Under the pieces are notes generated by a model. It searched no databases. It had not been told where the DNA came from and saw nothing but the letters and a program-made list of their open reading frames with translations. Of a DNA stretch of 64,000 nucleotides, positions 23,901-34,428 are shown piece by piece. Numbering within the stretch: position 1 is the first letter of the stretch; every line of letters begins with the position of its first letter. The position numbers and the translations under genes are program-made. This DNA is from Acorus gramineus (lineage: Eukaryota; Streptophyta; Magnoliopsida; Acorales; Acoraceae): assembly GCA_030737835.1 (NCBI GenBank), contig CM060850.1:26199385-26263384 (forward strand), read 5' to 3'.

Positions 23901-24570
23901 CCAAATATGGAGGTTGCCGAAGCAAACATTTACCTCGGTTGGGATGCGATGAGGCTGATACGGTGATTCGTCGCCTTCCCTAAGAGCCCTGATGAGCAGA
24001 ATCTTCGCTGGCTCGAACTTGAAACGAAGGAGAATGAAAAGGCTACGGTGGAGACATGGTAAGAAGTCGCTGAAACCAACCTAGGGTTTCCCCATCGAAG
24101 AGGCGAAATGCAGAGAGAGGGTTTCTTCGAGTGAAAGAGAGAAAAGAAAAGTGGGTGGGAGAGTCAATGCGATGGGACTGATCAGGGACATGTGTACGCA
24201 GATGGGCTGACTTGCCCGTGAGAATGAACGATGTGGATTGAATACGGAATAAGTTTATTTTGTGTGGTCGAGATTTAATCTTCAACAGTGGATCCATTGA
24301 TCAAACGGTCCTTGTTAAAGATGGGTGTATCATTGGGTTATGTAAAAGGATGTGAGAGAAATTTTTGACAGTGAGGGGTATTTTAATTCCCTGGCATAGA
24401 TAAGCCCTGATAAGTAATTCTGGCATTTCCTTAGAATTGTTATCAAGCCTTATCCTAACTTATCCAGACATAGCTACTGGGGTTTATTCTGCCAAAACAA
24501 ACAGCTTTTTAAGATTATTCTCCTGTATTCTTCCCTATTCTGGACTTATTTCTCACGTCATACGGAGGGA
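20967..24570. mobile_element. 3.6-kb PIF/Harbinger-like element, relative of the one at 779
   Basis: The left end reads TCCCCCTGTATGGGGTGAGA and the right end, inverted, TCCCTCCGTATGACGTGAGA. The first ~250 bp matches the inverted right end of the 779-2679 element ('TTTTAAAATG', 'TTGCCCCT' and 'CTGATAACTAT' in register), and 24360-24545 matches that element's left end. A TAA precedes the left end; the right flank is not TAA, so the duplication is unconfirmed. The interior is AT-rich with only short frames, apart from a GC-richer block at 23930-24250 that reads on the minus strand like a 5'UTR and first exon ending at a GTAAAT donor. Confidence 0.65.
21330..21625. repeat. tandem repeat, ~60-bp unit, about 5-6 copies
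   Basis: Units contain 'TTAGTCTTTGATGC', 'CAGTACTTACCCATATTAT' and 'GTATTAATGAA' in fixed order and diverge slightly from unit to unit. It sits inside the 3.6-kb Harbinger-like element and is not in the 779 copy. Confidence 0.75.
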
Positions 24571-24629
24571 TGTGTAAACAGTCACTAGCCCAAGTTGGAG
24601 ACTAACTTGGGCTTGGTTAATATGTCCCA

Positions 24630-25175
24630 TTTGGATATGGAATAGCTAGGGAATAATTGAGAATAAAATAGAATATGTGTTTTTTGTGTTTGGATACAAA
24701 GAATACTCAGGGATAAACTATGTCAGAATAAACGGGTATAAAGTGGTATATGGATTCCAACCAACCCCTTAAGCCTCTGTTTGGATGAGGAATAAAATGG
24801 AAATACATGTGGATAGGTGGGGATAAAGCAAAAAAATGTGTTTGGATGAGTGGGTATAACGTGGTATAGGTATTCCAGAATAAATTGGTATAAAGTGGTA
24901 TATGGATTCCATCCAACCCCTGGAATTAAAGTTATTCTAGGTTATTTTACCCAAAGAATATGTGGCCCCACTGTCAAATCAACTATCATTATTTTTTTAC
25001 CTTTTATAAATCTTTACCCACACTTTATTTACATTTTAGTCAAACAATAAAAACTTTATTATTATGTTTTCCAACGAGAATAATTCAAAACACAACCAAA
25101 CACAAAATCACTTTATCCTTATTTATATTAGAATAGTCATAAACATCAAAATAACTTAATTCTATATCCAAATGG
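24630..25175. mobile_element. Tourist-like MITE with a nested or duplicated copy
   Basis: The outer ends are CCCATTTGGATATGGAATAG and, inverted from the right, CCCCATTTGGATATAGAATT. An internal second start (CTCTGTTTGGATGAGGAATA at 24775) and the repeated 'GGTATAAAGTGGTATATGGA' at 24750 and 24890 show one element duplicated or inserted into another. There is no coding capacity. Confidence 0.6.
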
Positions 25176-25179
25176 GGGT

Positions 25180-25490
25180 AAAATTAAAGTTATTCCAGGT
25201 TATTCCATCCAAAGAATACGTGGATCCACTGTCAAGTGAACTGTCATTACCTCTAATAAATCACATGTCAAATCAACTATCGTTATTTTTTTACTTTTTA
25301 TAAATCTTTATCCACATTTTATTCACATATTACCCATATAACAAAAAATATATTATTACGTTTCCGAATGAGAATAATTCAAAACATAATCAAATACAAA
25401 ATTATTTTTTTATCTGTATTTATACTCAATACAATCGAAATAATGGTATATCTAGTAATGAGTCATATTCTGTATTCAAACAGTGTAAAC
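25180..25490. mobile_element. partial direct copy of the preceding MITE
   Basis: The sequence repeats the right half of the upstream element: 'AAATTAAAGTTATTCCAGGT', 'CAAATCAACTATCGTTATT' and 'GAGAATAATTCAAAACA' occur in the same order as at 24925-25100. Confidence 0.6.
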
Positions 25491-26700
25491 TGTAACTGGT
25501 TTTGTGGTTGGCCCAATCACATGTTTTTCAAGAGAATAAAACCAGTGGAATCAATCAGCACAAATACACACACACACAACAAATTGTACAAGCTAGACTA
25601 TTATACTCATGATTGGGAAATATGTATACTAGAAAAGGGAAAATATCAGAACAATCATGGTTGCGATCATTTTTTTCAAATATGTTTTTGAGTTTTTGTT
25701 TAATGTGGTGATGGTGCGATACGAAGATTGTCCGTTTGAAATACTTATAGAAAATAAGATTTTGAATAAAGTGGTTTAAATAAAATTGATCCTTGAAAAG
25801 TGGATTTTTTTCATTTTTAAAAAATCAATATTTTTGTGATAAAAGCTAAAAGTAACTTTTTAATTAACCAGCTTTTTAGAATGCGTTTGACATCATTTTT
25901 TAGTTTTTCACTTAATTAAAAGCGGAATCACTTTTATTAAGTGATCCCAAACGGCCCCTTAAGATAGGATCATCGTCATCTTCTAACAAACTTCTTGAAT
26001 CCATGAATCCATTCGGAATATAAATTTTGTTGCTTATGTAGATCTGTCCATACAATTGTGGCCATACCTTTAATTAAGTCTAGAATTAATTAACATTTAA
26101 TGAGGTGATTTTAGAGATGCAAGAGTGTGGGAGATGTTTCACTCACACGTGTGAGATTGGGGTACTTGCACCGTGTCAGCACTTGATATCTACTTTTGGA
26201 ACGGACGTCTTGGCACGACGAGGTAATTTTCCCTTGTTTGGGCATACGTTGGGGTAAGCGCCTCGTTTTCTGAAGAGTGATTGCTCGAGGCGATTTTATT
26301 TTATTTATTTCTTTTATTTATTTATTTTTTTCATTTTAGAATTTGTAGTTCGATCTTTCATAAATGAAATTGAGTAATAAATATCTACCTTTTCTATAAA
26401 AAAATCTTAACTAAAAATTAAAATATTCAAAGATCTTAATATATTTATATAATCTAATTAGATCATAGCCTAACTAAATAATCTAAAAATAAAAAAGAAT
26501 TAAATCTTAAAAAAAAAATCTTAAAATCCAAAATCCAACCCAACCGAATCATGGTGTATTGGGGACAAGTCATCCTATATCAATATATATCTTTACAAAA
26601 ATGATTTTTAAGCCCCAAAGTGGCATATGTAGAAATTAATTCTTGTATGCCCTTCCAAGCCAATCAGCACTTCAAAAAATTATTCCGATCAGTCTACTCA
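25491..26700. other. intergenic, small MITE-like debris
   Basis: A short stretch at 25868-25965 ('GAATGCGTTTGACATCA' and 'GTGATCCCAAACGGCCCC') looks like a small MITE. Nothing else is recognisable. Confidence 0.35.
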
Positions 26701-26719
26701 TTTCTGATGATCTGCGTCA

Positions 26720-27700
26720 CCCGTGAATTCCTTTCGTTGTCCTCTATCATATGAGAGTGGTTTGGCTACCTTGCTTCAACCTTCTCCGACCTCCACCTCC
26801 ACCTCCACCTTTATTTTTGAAATTCAGATACACTTCACATGTATTCGACAAACCAGTTTCATTAGTTTATGTAAGTTTTTCTGTAAACGATTTTGTCATT
26901 TTATGTAACGTTATTTAATGAATAACTATTTTGTTATGTTAGCTATATTATTTTAAGTTATATTTTCTGCTTTGTTTATTTGGTTATTGGTCCTTTTTTA
27001 TGTTTTTTTCCATTAATCTAGTTATATTTTTTTAAAAATCAATATACATTATCTGAAAAATCAAGATCTATTTGAATTTTAACCATGCAATGATCTAATA
27101 TTGTTATTCTATTTCCTAGAAGTGATCCCCGCTATATGCTTCATCTTTTTTTAGTTTAAATTCAGAAAAGTATCAAATAATTTATGCAAGGATCTGTACT
27201 GAGAGTAATAATTTTTGTCTCTCATTTGTTTTGGTTTTTCAATTTTTTTGGAGTCATGAAATAAATTTAAATTGAATGGTTATGCAATGCAAATTAAATC
27301 ATTTACTTTTTCATGTATTAAGGTACATTGTTCAGATACATTGTAATGTAGCTATAAATGAAATGGAGATGCATTGTTCCATATCTAATTACATTTTTAT
27401 GAAAATTAGATATATGTGCATTTTGGAAACTCAGTTATATTCATATTGATTGTTTCATATACATATACATTATAAGAAAACTACATATTGTTATATTCTG
27501 GGAGCTCAATATACAATTTTTCACATTCAGATACATTAAACAGTCTAGATACATTATACAGTCTATGAAATTCAGATACAATCTCCCAAGTTTAGATACA
27601 GTTATATATGAAATTTAGTTATAATTAAAATTCAGATACATTGCTCTAGATCCAATTACATTCAATGAAATTCAGATGCATGTTTAATTTTAAAAACTTA
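26720..27700. repeat. degenerate GATACA-rich repeat related to 13640-14320
   Basis: The left part ('CTATCATATGAGAG', CTCCACCTCCACCTCCACC, 'TTCAGATACA') parallels the block at 13660-13750. The rest is a long run of diverged 'TTCAGATACATT' and 'AGATACATTATA' units. No coding sense can be made of it. Confidence 0.55.
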
Positions 27701-29140
27701 GTGGCCTTATAAATTCAGAAAAAAAATATAATTGGATTGTAAAAAACAACAAAAAAAATATTACAATGGCGGTCGATTTGATTAAAAAAAACATCAAAAA
27801 AATACTGAAGGCTTCAACCTTGATGATTCTGAATTGAAAAATATCAAAAAATATATTTGATGATTCGATTAATCAATGTATAAAGCTTCCACGGAAAAAT
27901 AAAAAATTCCTAAAAAAAAGATGTTTATCCCTTTTAGTAATTGCTATGTATTTTCAACGAGCGAAAACGATCAATTTCGCAATGAAATAGATGTTCAAAA
28001 TCAAATAAATGGTTTTCTTATGGTTTTTTTTTAATTGCATCCGTTAGGGTTCCAAGGAGGAGAGGTTAATCTTTTGTACCTACATGAACCTGGAAAAGTG
28101 AGAGAAAATAAAAAAAAAGGTGCTGTGAAGATAAGATTAAAGCAGCACTAATGCATGCATTTCATGAGCATATTATATATACCGGGTTGTGATTATTATA
28201 TGCTCCAAACCATTGTATATATCGTGTTTCAGGCATGAGACGAACCAAACTATATAATTGAAGGCAACAAATCTACAACAGCGATTATTTAAAAAAAAAA
28301 AAAAGGAATTATCATTTTGGTTTCGCTTTATCGCATTGCGTGCATTAAAATAGAATATTTAACAGAGTAATGACAAGTTTGGATGTAGTGATTATTTGTA
28401 TTTGTTTTTCTGCACGTGCCTCTTATGAACGCTTTCGTCGCACCTTTTCTTTCGACTGATTTGAGTTTCATACTACCTAACTCAAGCCCTACTCTGTCGA
28501 TGAAAATGCAACACTTTGTTTGTACTCTGCAACCTCTCTACATTTTCTACTTCATTCCTTGAATTGCTTATACACTGGTTGCACATGTTTGTCTGTTTTT
28601 ATAATGTGCTGTTATTCACACACGTGTTTCTGTTTGCAGTTGTTTGTCTCACCTATGTGAAACTCTTTGATTTTATAAATTTGAAAAATATTATTTCTCA
28701 TGTATATGCATTAATACCAAATTATGAATATAAAAAATATAATAACAATAAATAGATCAAAATTATTTTCAACGTGCCCTTTGTTTGTTCTATTTATATG
28801 TAATTATTTAAAAAAAATAAAAGTTAAAGAACATTTAAAAAGTTCAAAAAATAACAATATCACCTAAATTTTTTTCCTACATAATAGATAATCTAACCCT
28901 TTTTTTAAATTAAACATATGACCAATTCAAAGTTCACAATTAACCTTATCTAATCAAATCTTAACAATTTTTTCTCCATCAATTTCAACTCAACGTGGCC
29001 TTTCCTATTTTGATTTAGATTATATAAATTTTATTATTTGAGATAAGTTCAAATATCTTATCAAATATTTATTATTTGAAATAACCTTATCACTTGGAAT
29101 AATGTCATACACATAAGATTATTCTATCTTTTTTTTTTTG

Positions 29141-29194
<54 letters not shown>

Positions 29195-30032
29195 CAAATT
29201 CATAGTTCAATATCATCTTTATATTATCAAATCTTTTCAATAAAATATTCATCATGGCATTTGTTTTGCTAATTATCAGATTCATTAAAATCCCTACAAT
29301 CCTTAAAAATTCTATTTTAGTCAATTTTAAATCATATAATATATGTATTTCTTCCAATTAAATATCATGTATAACATAATGGCATGCATTAATAGGATAC
29401 TCAAATTATTAAAAACTATGAATCTAACATTTTAAAAATGAGATCTTTTTTATTATTATTATTATTTTAATTATAACATGAATTCACAAATATAAATTTA
29501 AATTCACACTATATTTGTAAAAAAAAAAAAGGAAATTTTTTTTTTGAAGCACTAACACAAATGGAATAAAAAAAAAATGAGGCAGATAAAAAAGACACAA
29601 ATGAAATCCACGTCTAAAATCACAAAATTAAATTTTAAAAAATAAAAAAATCTAACCTAAAAACAAGACCCAAATAAGGAACAAATAGAAGTAGGATCAA
29701 CCCGCAAAAGAAAATTTTTAAAAAAAGACCCGAATGAGACCTAGATCTAAAATCCCAAAATCAAGAAAAGAAAAATATTAAATCAAACTGCAAAAACAGA
29801 TTATTAAACAGAAAAATAAAGAGAAAGATCATTAGAAGAGGAATACTTGCAAAAGAGATCATGTGAAATGAGATGAGGAGATGGAGAGTAAGGGAAGAGA
29901 GAGACGGATTGATTAACCCCGTGTGCAAATAAATGTTGTTACAAATGAAAACACATGGGTTGGTTGTGATTTTGTTTACCCCATAAAACGGTGTAAATGA
30001 GATCACTGTGCATTTATTTAATACCCCTATTT
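27701..30032. other. intergenic AT-rich DNA
   Basis: No gene recognised. A mixed-composition patch at 28400-28670 (pyrimidine-rich with a TTTGCAG) could be an orphan exon, but shows no conserved protein. An AT dinucleotide tract lies at 29144-29192. Confidence 0.4.
29144..29192. repeat. (AT)n microsatellite
   Basis: About 24 uninterrupted AT dinucleotides. Likely length-polymorphic. Confidence 0.95.
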
Positions 30033-30728
30033 ATCCTAACTAGGCCTGTCAACGGGTCGGGTCTGGGTGGGGTCGGGTCGGGGTGGACTCGGACCCCACC
30101 CGTGGAAAGACCCAGTCCGAGTCCAACTCAGGACCCAGCGGGTCCGGGGAAATGTGGACCCGGACCGGGACCCGGGTCGGGTCCGGGTCCGACCCGACTC
30201 GGATAGTTGGGTAAAAAAAAAAGAAAAAGAGAGAGGAGCTCATGTATTTGTTTGCCTTATCATTCTATTCAAAATTTTTGTAATAAAACATTATTGTTAA
30301 TGAGACTATGTTTGAATATAATTTTATACAATTCAAAAGAAGTAAATGAATTATTAAACAACATCCAAACAATAATCACTAACATAAAAAACATATTAAC
30401 CTAAATAATAAACATAACTAACCTAAACAACATTCAAAACAATATTAACCTAAACAACATTCAAAACAATAAACACTAAGGCTGCGTTTGGTTCGGCTGA
30501 AATTCAGCACTTATTAGACTTAATTCGGAATTTTTCAGCACTTCTGTGTTACAAGTCTGTTTGGTTGAGGCCCAATTAACTGCTGAAATTTATCCTCTTT
30601 TGGTATATAAACCCTGAATTTTTCAGCTCATTCAATGTCACTTTTTTTTTCCGCCTCCGCATTATGTTGTTTCGTCCCGACGTGAAAAGACTATCCTACC
30701 CCCACTACTTTGATTTATTTACAAGTCC

Positions 30729-30736
30729 TATATAAT
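30729..30736 (+). promoter_or_regulatory. TATA box carried by the captured gene
   Basis: TATATAAT is followed about 15 bp on by a CT microsatellite typical of plant leaders. It lies 493 bp before the DUF1685-like start codon at 31229, with the minisatellite in between. A long 5'UTR would be needed. Confidence 0.4.
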
Positions 30737-30839
30737 CCCATTTCACCTCCTCTCTCTCTCTCCTCGGGCATTTTTTTTTTCTCCTCGTCGAAACCAAAGA
30801 CCCCTCACAAACCCTAATCGGCGGACCTCCTCCTCGGTC

Positions 30840-31090
30840 GCGGACAACCACTCCTCGGTCACGGCCCGGCCCCTCCACCTTCACGGCACCTCCTCCCGAC
30901 ACCAAGCAACCCCTCCTCGGTCACGGCCCGGCCCCTCCACCTTCGCGACACCTCCTCCCGACACCAAGCAACCTCCTCGGTCACGGCCCGGCCCCTCCAC
31001 CTTCGCGACACCTCCTCCCGACATCAAACAACCCCTCCTCGGTCACGGACCGGCCTCTCTATCTTCGCGGACCTCCTCCTCGGTCGCGGA
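30840..31090. repeat. minisatellite, 60-62-bp unit, about 3.5-4 copies
   Basis: 'CTCCTCGGTCACGGCCCGG' recurs at 30851, 30913, 30973 and, slightly changed, 31035, each followed by CCCTCCACCTTCGCGACACC-like sequence. It lies in the presumed leader of the DUF1685-like gene. Confidence 0.9.
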
Positions 31091-31228
31091 CCCACCTCCT
31101 CTGTTGCGGACCAGTCCCTCTGACCTCCACCCTCCGACGTTTCGACCTCCAATCTCCGACCAAAAGGTAAAACCAGGTGTGCCTCCCACGCCCTCGACGA
31201 CGAAGAAGAGCTAGAGCAACATCTGACC

Positions 31229-31855
31229 ATGGATTCCTCCGAAGAAGGCGACGACGCCGACGGAGAGCACTCCGACAAGAGGCACGACGATGAAGAAGAC
31301 GACTCCGACGAGGCGGAGGCGCCGGTGACGCCCGGGAGGATCCGGCGGCCCTTGCTCCTCCCGCGGGAGAGGGAGTACTCGAGCGAGACCGATTCGTCGC
31401 GGATTTCGAGGCGGCGGAGGACGACGTACGGTCGGAGGGCGTGGGAGGCGGCGGAGTCGTCGTCTTCGGATTGTCGGGTGGTGGCGCGGCCGAGGCTGAG
31501 GAAGTGCTGCGGCGGCGGCGACGAAGGGGGGAGGTTGTGTATGAACATAGAGGAGGTGAAGGCCTGTCGCGATTTGGGGTTCGAGATCCCCTTTGATTGG
31601 ACGGTCGAGATTGCGGGATCCCCTGTCGCGATTGAGACCAGCAGCGGCGGAGAGAGCTCCCCCATCTCAAATTGGCGGATCTCCAGCCCTGGTGAGCCTC
31701 TCTGAGACCTCTGATTGTTGTGAACCGTTCGATTTCAATCAATACATGAAAAAGTGAGGGTTTTTTTTTTTTCTTGTTTCTTCAATGCAGGGGACGATCC
31801 GAGAGAAGTGAAGGCGCGGCTCAAGGTGTGGGCACAGGCGGTGGCGCTCGCCTAA
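31229..31855 (+). CDS. DUF1685-like protein gene inside the Harbinger-like element
   Basis: Exon 1 is 31229-31691 and exon 2 is 31791-31855, joined across a 99-bp GT-AG intron (GTGAGC donor, CAATGCAG acceptor) within a glycine codon, giving 175 aa. The ATG has a good plant context (ACCATGGA). Residues 2-31 are very acidic (SSEEGDDADGEH...), followed by an Arg-rich part to 73. From about 105 the sequence reads MNIEEVKACRDLGFEIPFDW, then SPISNWRISSPGDDPREVKA and a C-terminus ending KVWAQAVALA. The SPGDDP..VK.RLK.WAQAVA ending is what I recall from plant DUF1685 proteins of unknown function. The frame is unbroken, so capture looks recent or the copy is under selection. It may instead be transcriptionally silent. 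Confidence 0.7.
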
Positions 31856-31859
31856 ACTT

Positions 31860-32660
31860 TGTTGCATCAGATATCTTCATTTGTTGCATCTCTAAATGTG
31901 GTCTTATAGGTCATGGGAGGAGGGGTTGATAAGTAAGAAAAGTTTTGATGGTATGGGTAAAATCTGTGTCTGAAATGCATAAACTTGTTTTTTTTAAGTT
32001 GCAGTTAATTATTCTTCACACTGTTGGATTTATCTGGAAATAACTTGAAATCTCAACATTCTTTTTTGTTTACTTTCAGAACTTTTTCTTGCCTTGTATC
32101 ATTTTAATTTGTCAATATGTTTCTTCAAAATAATTTCTTCTAATGAATGTGAATGCCATGTGTTTATGGAGAATGTAACAAGTTGAAGTTTGTGTTCTCA
32201 TAAAAAGTGAAACTCATGTTGAAGAGATATATTTAAAAAGGGCTCAATCATCATTGTGTCGATTGTAAGCTTTCTCTAATGCTCAATGTAATTGTTATTG
32301 CATGTCTAATGTGCTGCCTCAGATGATGTTTGATTCTAAGAATGGTAACTCAGTTACTGGAGAGGAACAATCTACTGGGAAACTATATGACATTTCACAT
32401 TTCACAAAGTCACTCCTTAAAAAACCGAGATCAGTGATAATTCACCAGGCTTCATTCACTCGAGGCCTCAATTTTCCACATGCGTTCAATGTTTTTGGAA
32501 TGTGTCAAGTTTAAAATGAAATGGAGTTGTAATATTTATTTCACTCTCTTCATGGTCCGCAACAAAGATTTGTGCTTTCATGGTCTCATTTTAATTGTCA
32601 GTATTTCTCATGACTGTTATTGCAATGAATGATCTCATATTCAATTATTTATGTGGGTAG
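31860..32660. other. spacer between captured gene and Myb/SANT fragment
   Basis: AT-rich DNA containing the likely 3'UTR of the DUF1685-like gene and a short plus-strand frame at 32302-32514 that I cannot assign. The sequence just before 32664 ('TTTATGTGGGTAG') could be an acceptor into the Myb/SANT frame. Confidence 0.35.
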
Positions 32661-32663
32661 ATT

Positions 32664-32942
32664 ATGGATGCCAAAGCTGGAAGGGCAGTATGGACCCCCG
32701 AAATGAAAAAAAAGTTCATTGATTTATGTCTAGAACAAATCAAATTAGGTGGTCGGCCTGCCGCCAATCTGAAAACATCAGCATGGGCTAAAGTGAGAGT
32801 GGAATTTAACAAGCATTTTGGGGTTTCATATGATCAAAGAAAGTGCAAGAATTTTTGGGACATGCTGAAGAAACAATGGAATGCCTGGCATAAGTTGATT
32901 TGTTTGAATCAATGTAATAAAACCAATGGTTTTCTGTTCTGA
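32664..32942 (+). pseudogene. Myb/SANT-like (PIF/Harbinger ORF1-type) fragment
   Basis: The 92-codon frame reads RAVWTPEMKKKFIDLCLEQI, then GGRPAANLKTSAWAKV, FNKHFGVSYDQRKCKNFWD and MLKKQWNAWHKL. The spaced tryptophans and the K..KN.WD.LKK.W..W pattern fit the Myb/SANT-like DNA-binding domain (Myb_DNA-bind_3) found in PIF/Harbinger ORF1 proteins and related plant genes. After HKL the frame changes to unrelated residues and stops, and the downstream part usually present is missing, so it is a remnant. Its presence independently supports the PIF/Harbinger call made from the ends. Confidence 0.7.
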
Positions 32943-33494
32943 AACTATCATTTCCTATTGAGGGTGTTTCCATTTTTAACACCATATGAAATAATGTGAT
33001 TCTGATAACATTGATTTTTCTGTTGTGTTTACTCAGGTACTAGCTTTTTAGAGAAGATGATATTCATGGAACACGGCATGATTGATGGATTGCTGCTTAA
33101 ACAATGATTTCTGGCATTACAATGGAAAAGATGATGCCCGTGAGATTAATAAATTTTGCTGTAGCTTTTTGAAATCTTTAGTTCTCTTCTGTTAATGCAA
33201 CTCTTGAACATCAGAAATGATGATAACATGCTACTGTTATTGGAGACACTATTGTTTTGTGATAATTGGGAGACTTTCCAAGTGATTCAATTATGGTGAT
33301 TTATGATTTAGGATATCAAATTCATTGATAGATTTGTAAATTTCATGTTTTCATTATATGGCTTGAATTTTTATTAATGTTTGGATATAATATGGTGAAG
33401 TGTATTTCCATGTTTATCGATAGAAAAAAAAAAAAAAATGATCAGTGCTTGAATTGTAGAATGAAATGATTTGCAGCCATATGATTACTATTGG

Positions 33495-33810
33495 GTTTAA
33501 GTTTGTGTAATATTCACTCTTTAAAGTGGGACATATATTTCGGGGAACAAATCAATATTGTTGAAATAGTTAAAAAATAAGCATGTTTTTTAAATTTTCA
33601 CGTTTGTGAAATATTCACTCTCTAAAGTAGGACATATATTTCGAGGAACAAATATATTTTTCAAATAGTTAAAAAATAAGCACGTTTTTTAAATATTCAA
33701 GTTTATGAAATATTCACTCTCTAAAGTGGGACATATATTTCGAGGAACAAATTCATATTTTTGAAATAGTTCAAAAATAAGCATGTTTTTTAATTATTCA
33801 ATCAAACATC
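33495..33810. repeat. tandem repeat, ~100-bp unit, 3 copies
   Basis: 'TATTCACTCT' followed by 'AAAGTGGGACATATATTTCG' and 'AAAAAATAAGCATGTTTTTT' occurs at 33511, 33612 and 33711. It lies just inside the right end of the Harbinger-like element. Confidence 0.9.
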
Positions 33811-34428
33811 AAAATAACATTCAGTACTTATTAAATAGACCAAAATACCCTTCTAATAAGCACTACTATTAAGTGGTGAACCAAACACACTTATCTGAAT
33901 AAGTACTTATATTTTCCGCTAAACCAAACAGTATTCTGCATAAAACATTCAGCACTTATACAATCAGCACTGAATAATTCAACACTTAAAATTCAGCATT
34001 CAGCCGAACCAAACGCAGCCTAACTTATTCTAAATAATAAACATAAATCATGCAACAAACTAATTAATCATACAAATTCAAAAGCTAATAAGTTAATTGT
34101 CCAAAATAAATCGATTTATAGGCTTGTTATGATTATGATTTATGAACTTGTAGATACAAAAATAAGTTAAGTAAGAAATAAAATTATGTATCAACTAATA
34201 CTAATGGTCTTATAATATATGAGCATATATTAAAAAAAACAGTCGGGTTCAACAGGTCCAACGGGTCGGGGCGGGGTGGACCAGGACCCGACCCGTTTGT
34301 TTGTTCGGGTCCGCTGGGTCGGGTCCAACTCGGGTCGAGTCCAAATCGGGTCGGGTATATTACACGTGTAATCGGGTCCCGGTCGGGTCTGGGTCTAGAC
34401 CCGACCCGTTGACAGGCCTAATTCTAAC

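Larger units (their letters stand above)
30477..34023. mobile_element. PIF/Harbinger-like element carrying a whole gene
   Basis: TAA at 30477-30479 and at 34021-34023 flank a 3,541-bp element. The left end is GGCTGCGTTTGGTTCGGCTG and the right end is CAGCCGAACCAAACGCAGCC, its exact complement, with more 'TTCAGCA' motifs inside each end. It holds three things: a GC-rich promoter and two-exon DUF1685-like gene (30729-31855), a Myb/SANT-like frame (32664-32942) of the type found as ORF1 in PIF/Harbinger elements, and a 100-bp tandem repeat near the right end. No DDE transposase can be read. It interrupts a hAT-like element. Confidence 0.8.
30033..34428. mobile_element. hAT-like element split by a nested Harbinger-like element
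   Basis: The left end (from 30041) starts TAGGCCTGTCAACGGGTCGG and the right end (to 34420) is its exact reverse complement; the identity continues a few bases further. ATCCTAAC (30033-30040) and ATTCTAAC (34421-34428) form an 8-bp duplication with one mismatch, the length used by hAT transposases. GGGTC/GACCC subterminal repeats fill 30041-30205 and 34230-34420. Without the insert at 30480-34020 the element is about 0.84 kb and has no transposase, so it is non-autonomous. Confidence 0.8.

Noticed and set aside
24043-24297. 84-codon minus-strand frame as a host gene
   Set aside because: It reads across what looks like a leader and has no recognisable domain; it lies inside the 3.6-kb transposon.
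30049-30300. Gly/Pro-rich frames on both strands
   Set aside because: They are translations of the GGGTC-type subterminal repeats of the hAT-like element.
31024-31742. Minus-strand frames of 213 and 227 codons
   Set aside because: They are Arg/Ser-rich readings antisense to the DUF1685-like exon and leader minisatellite; no conserved motif is seen.
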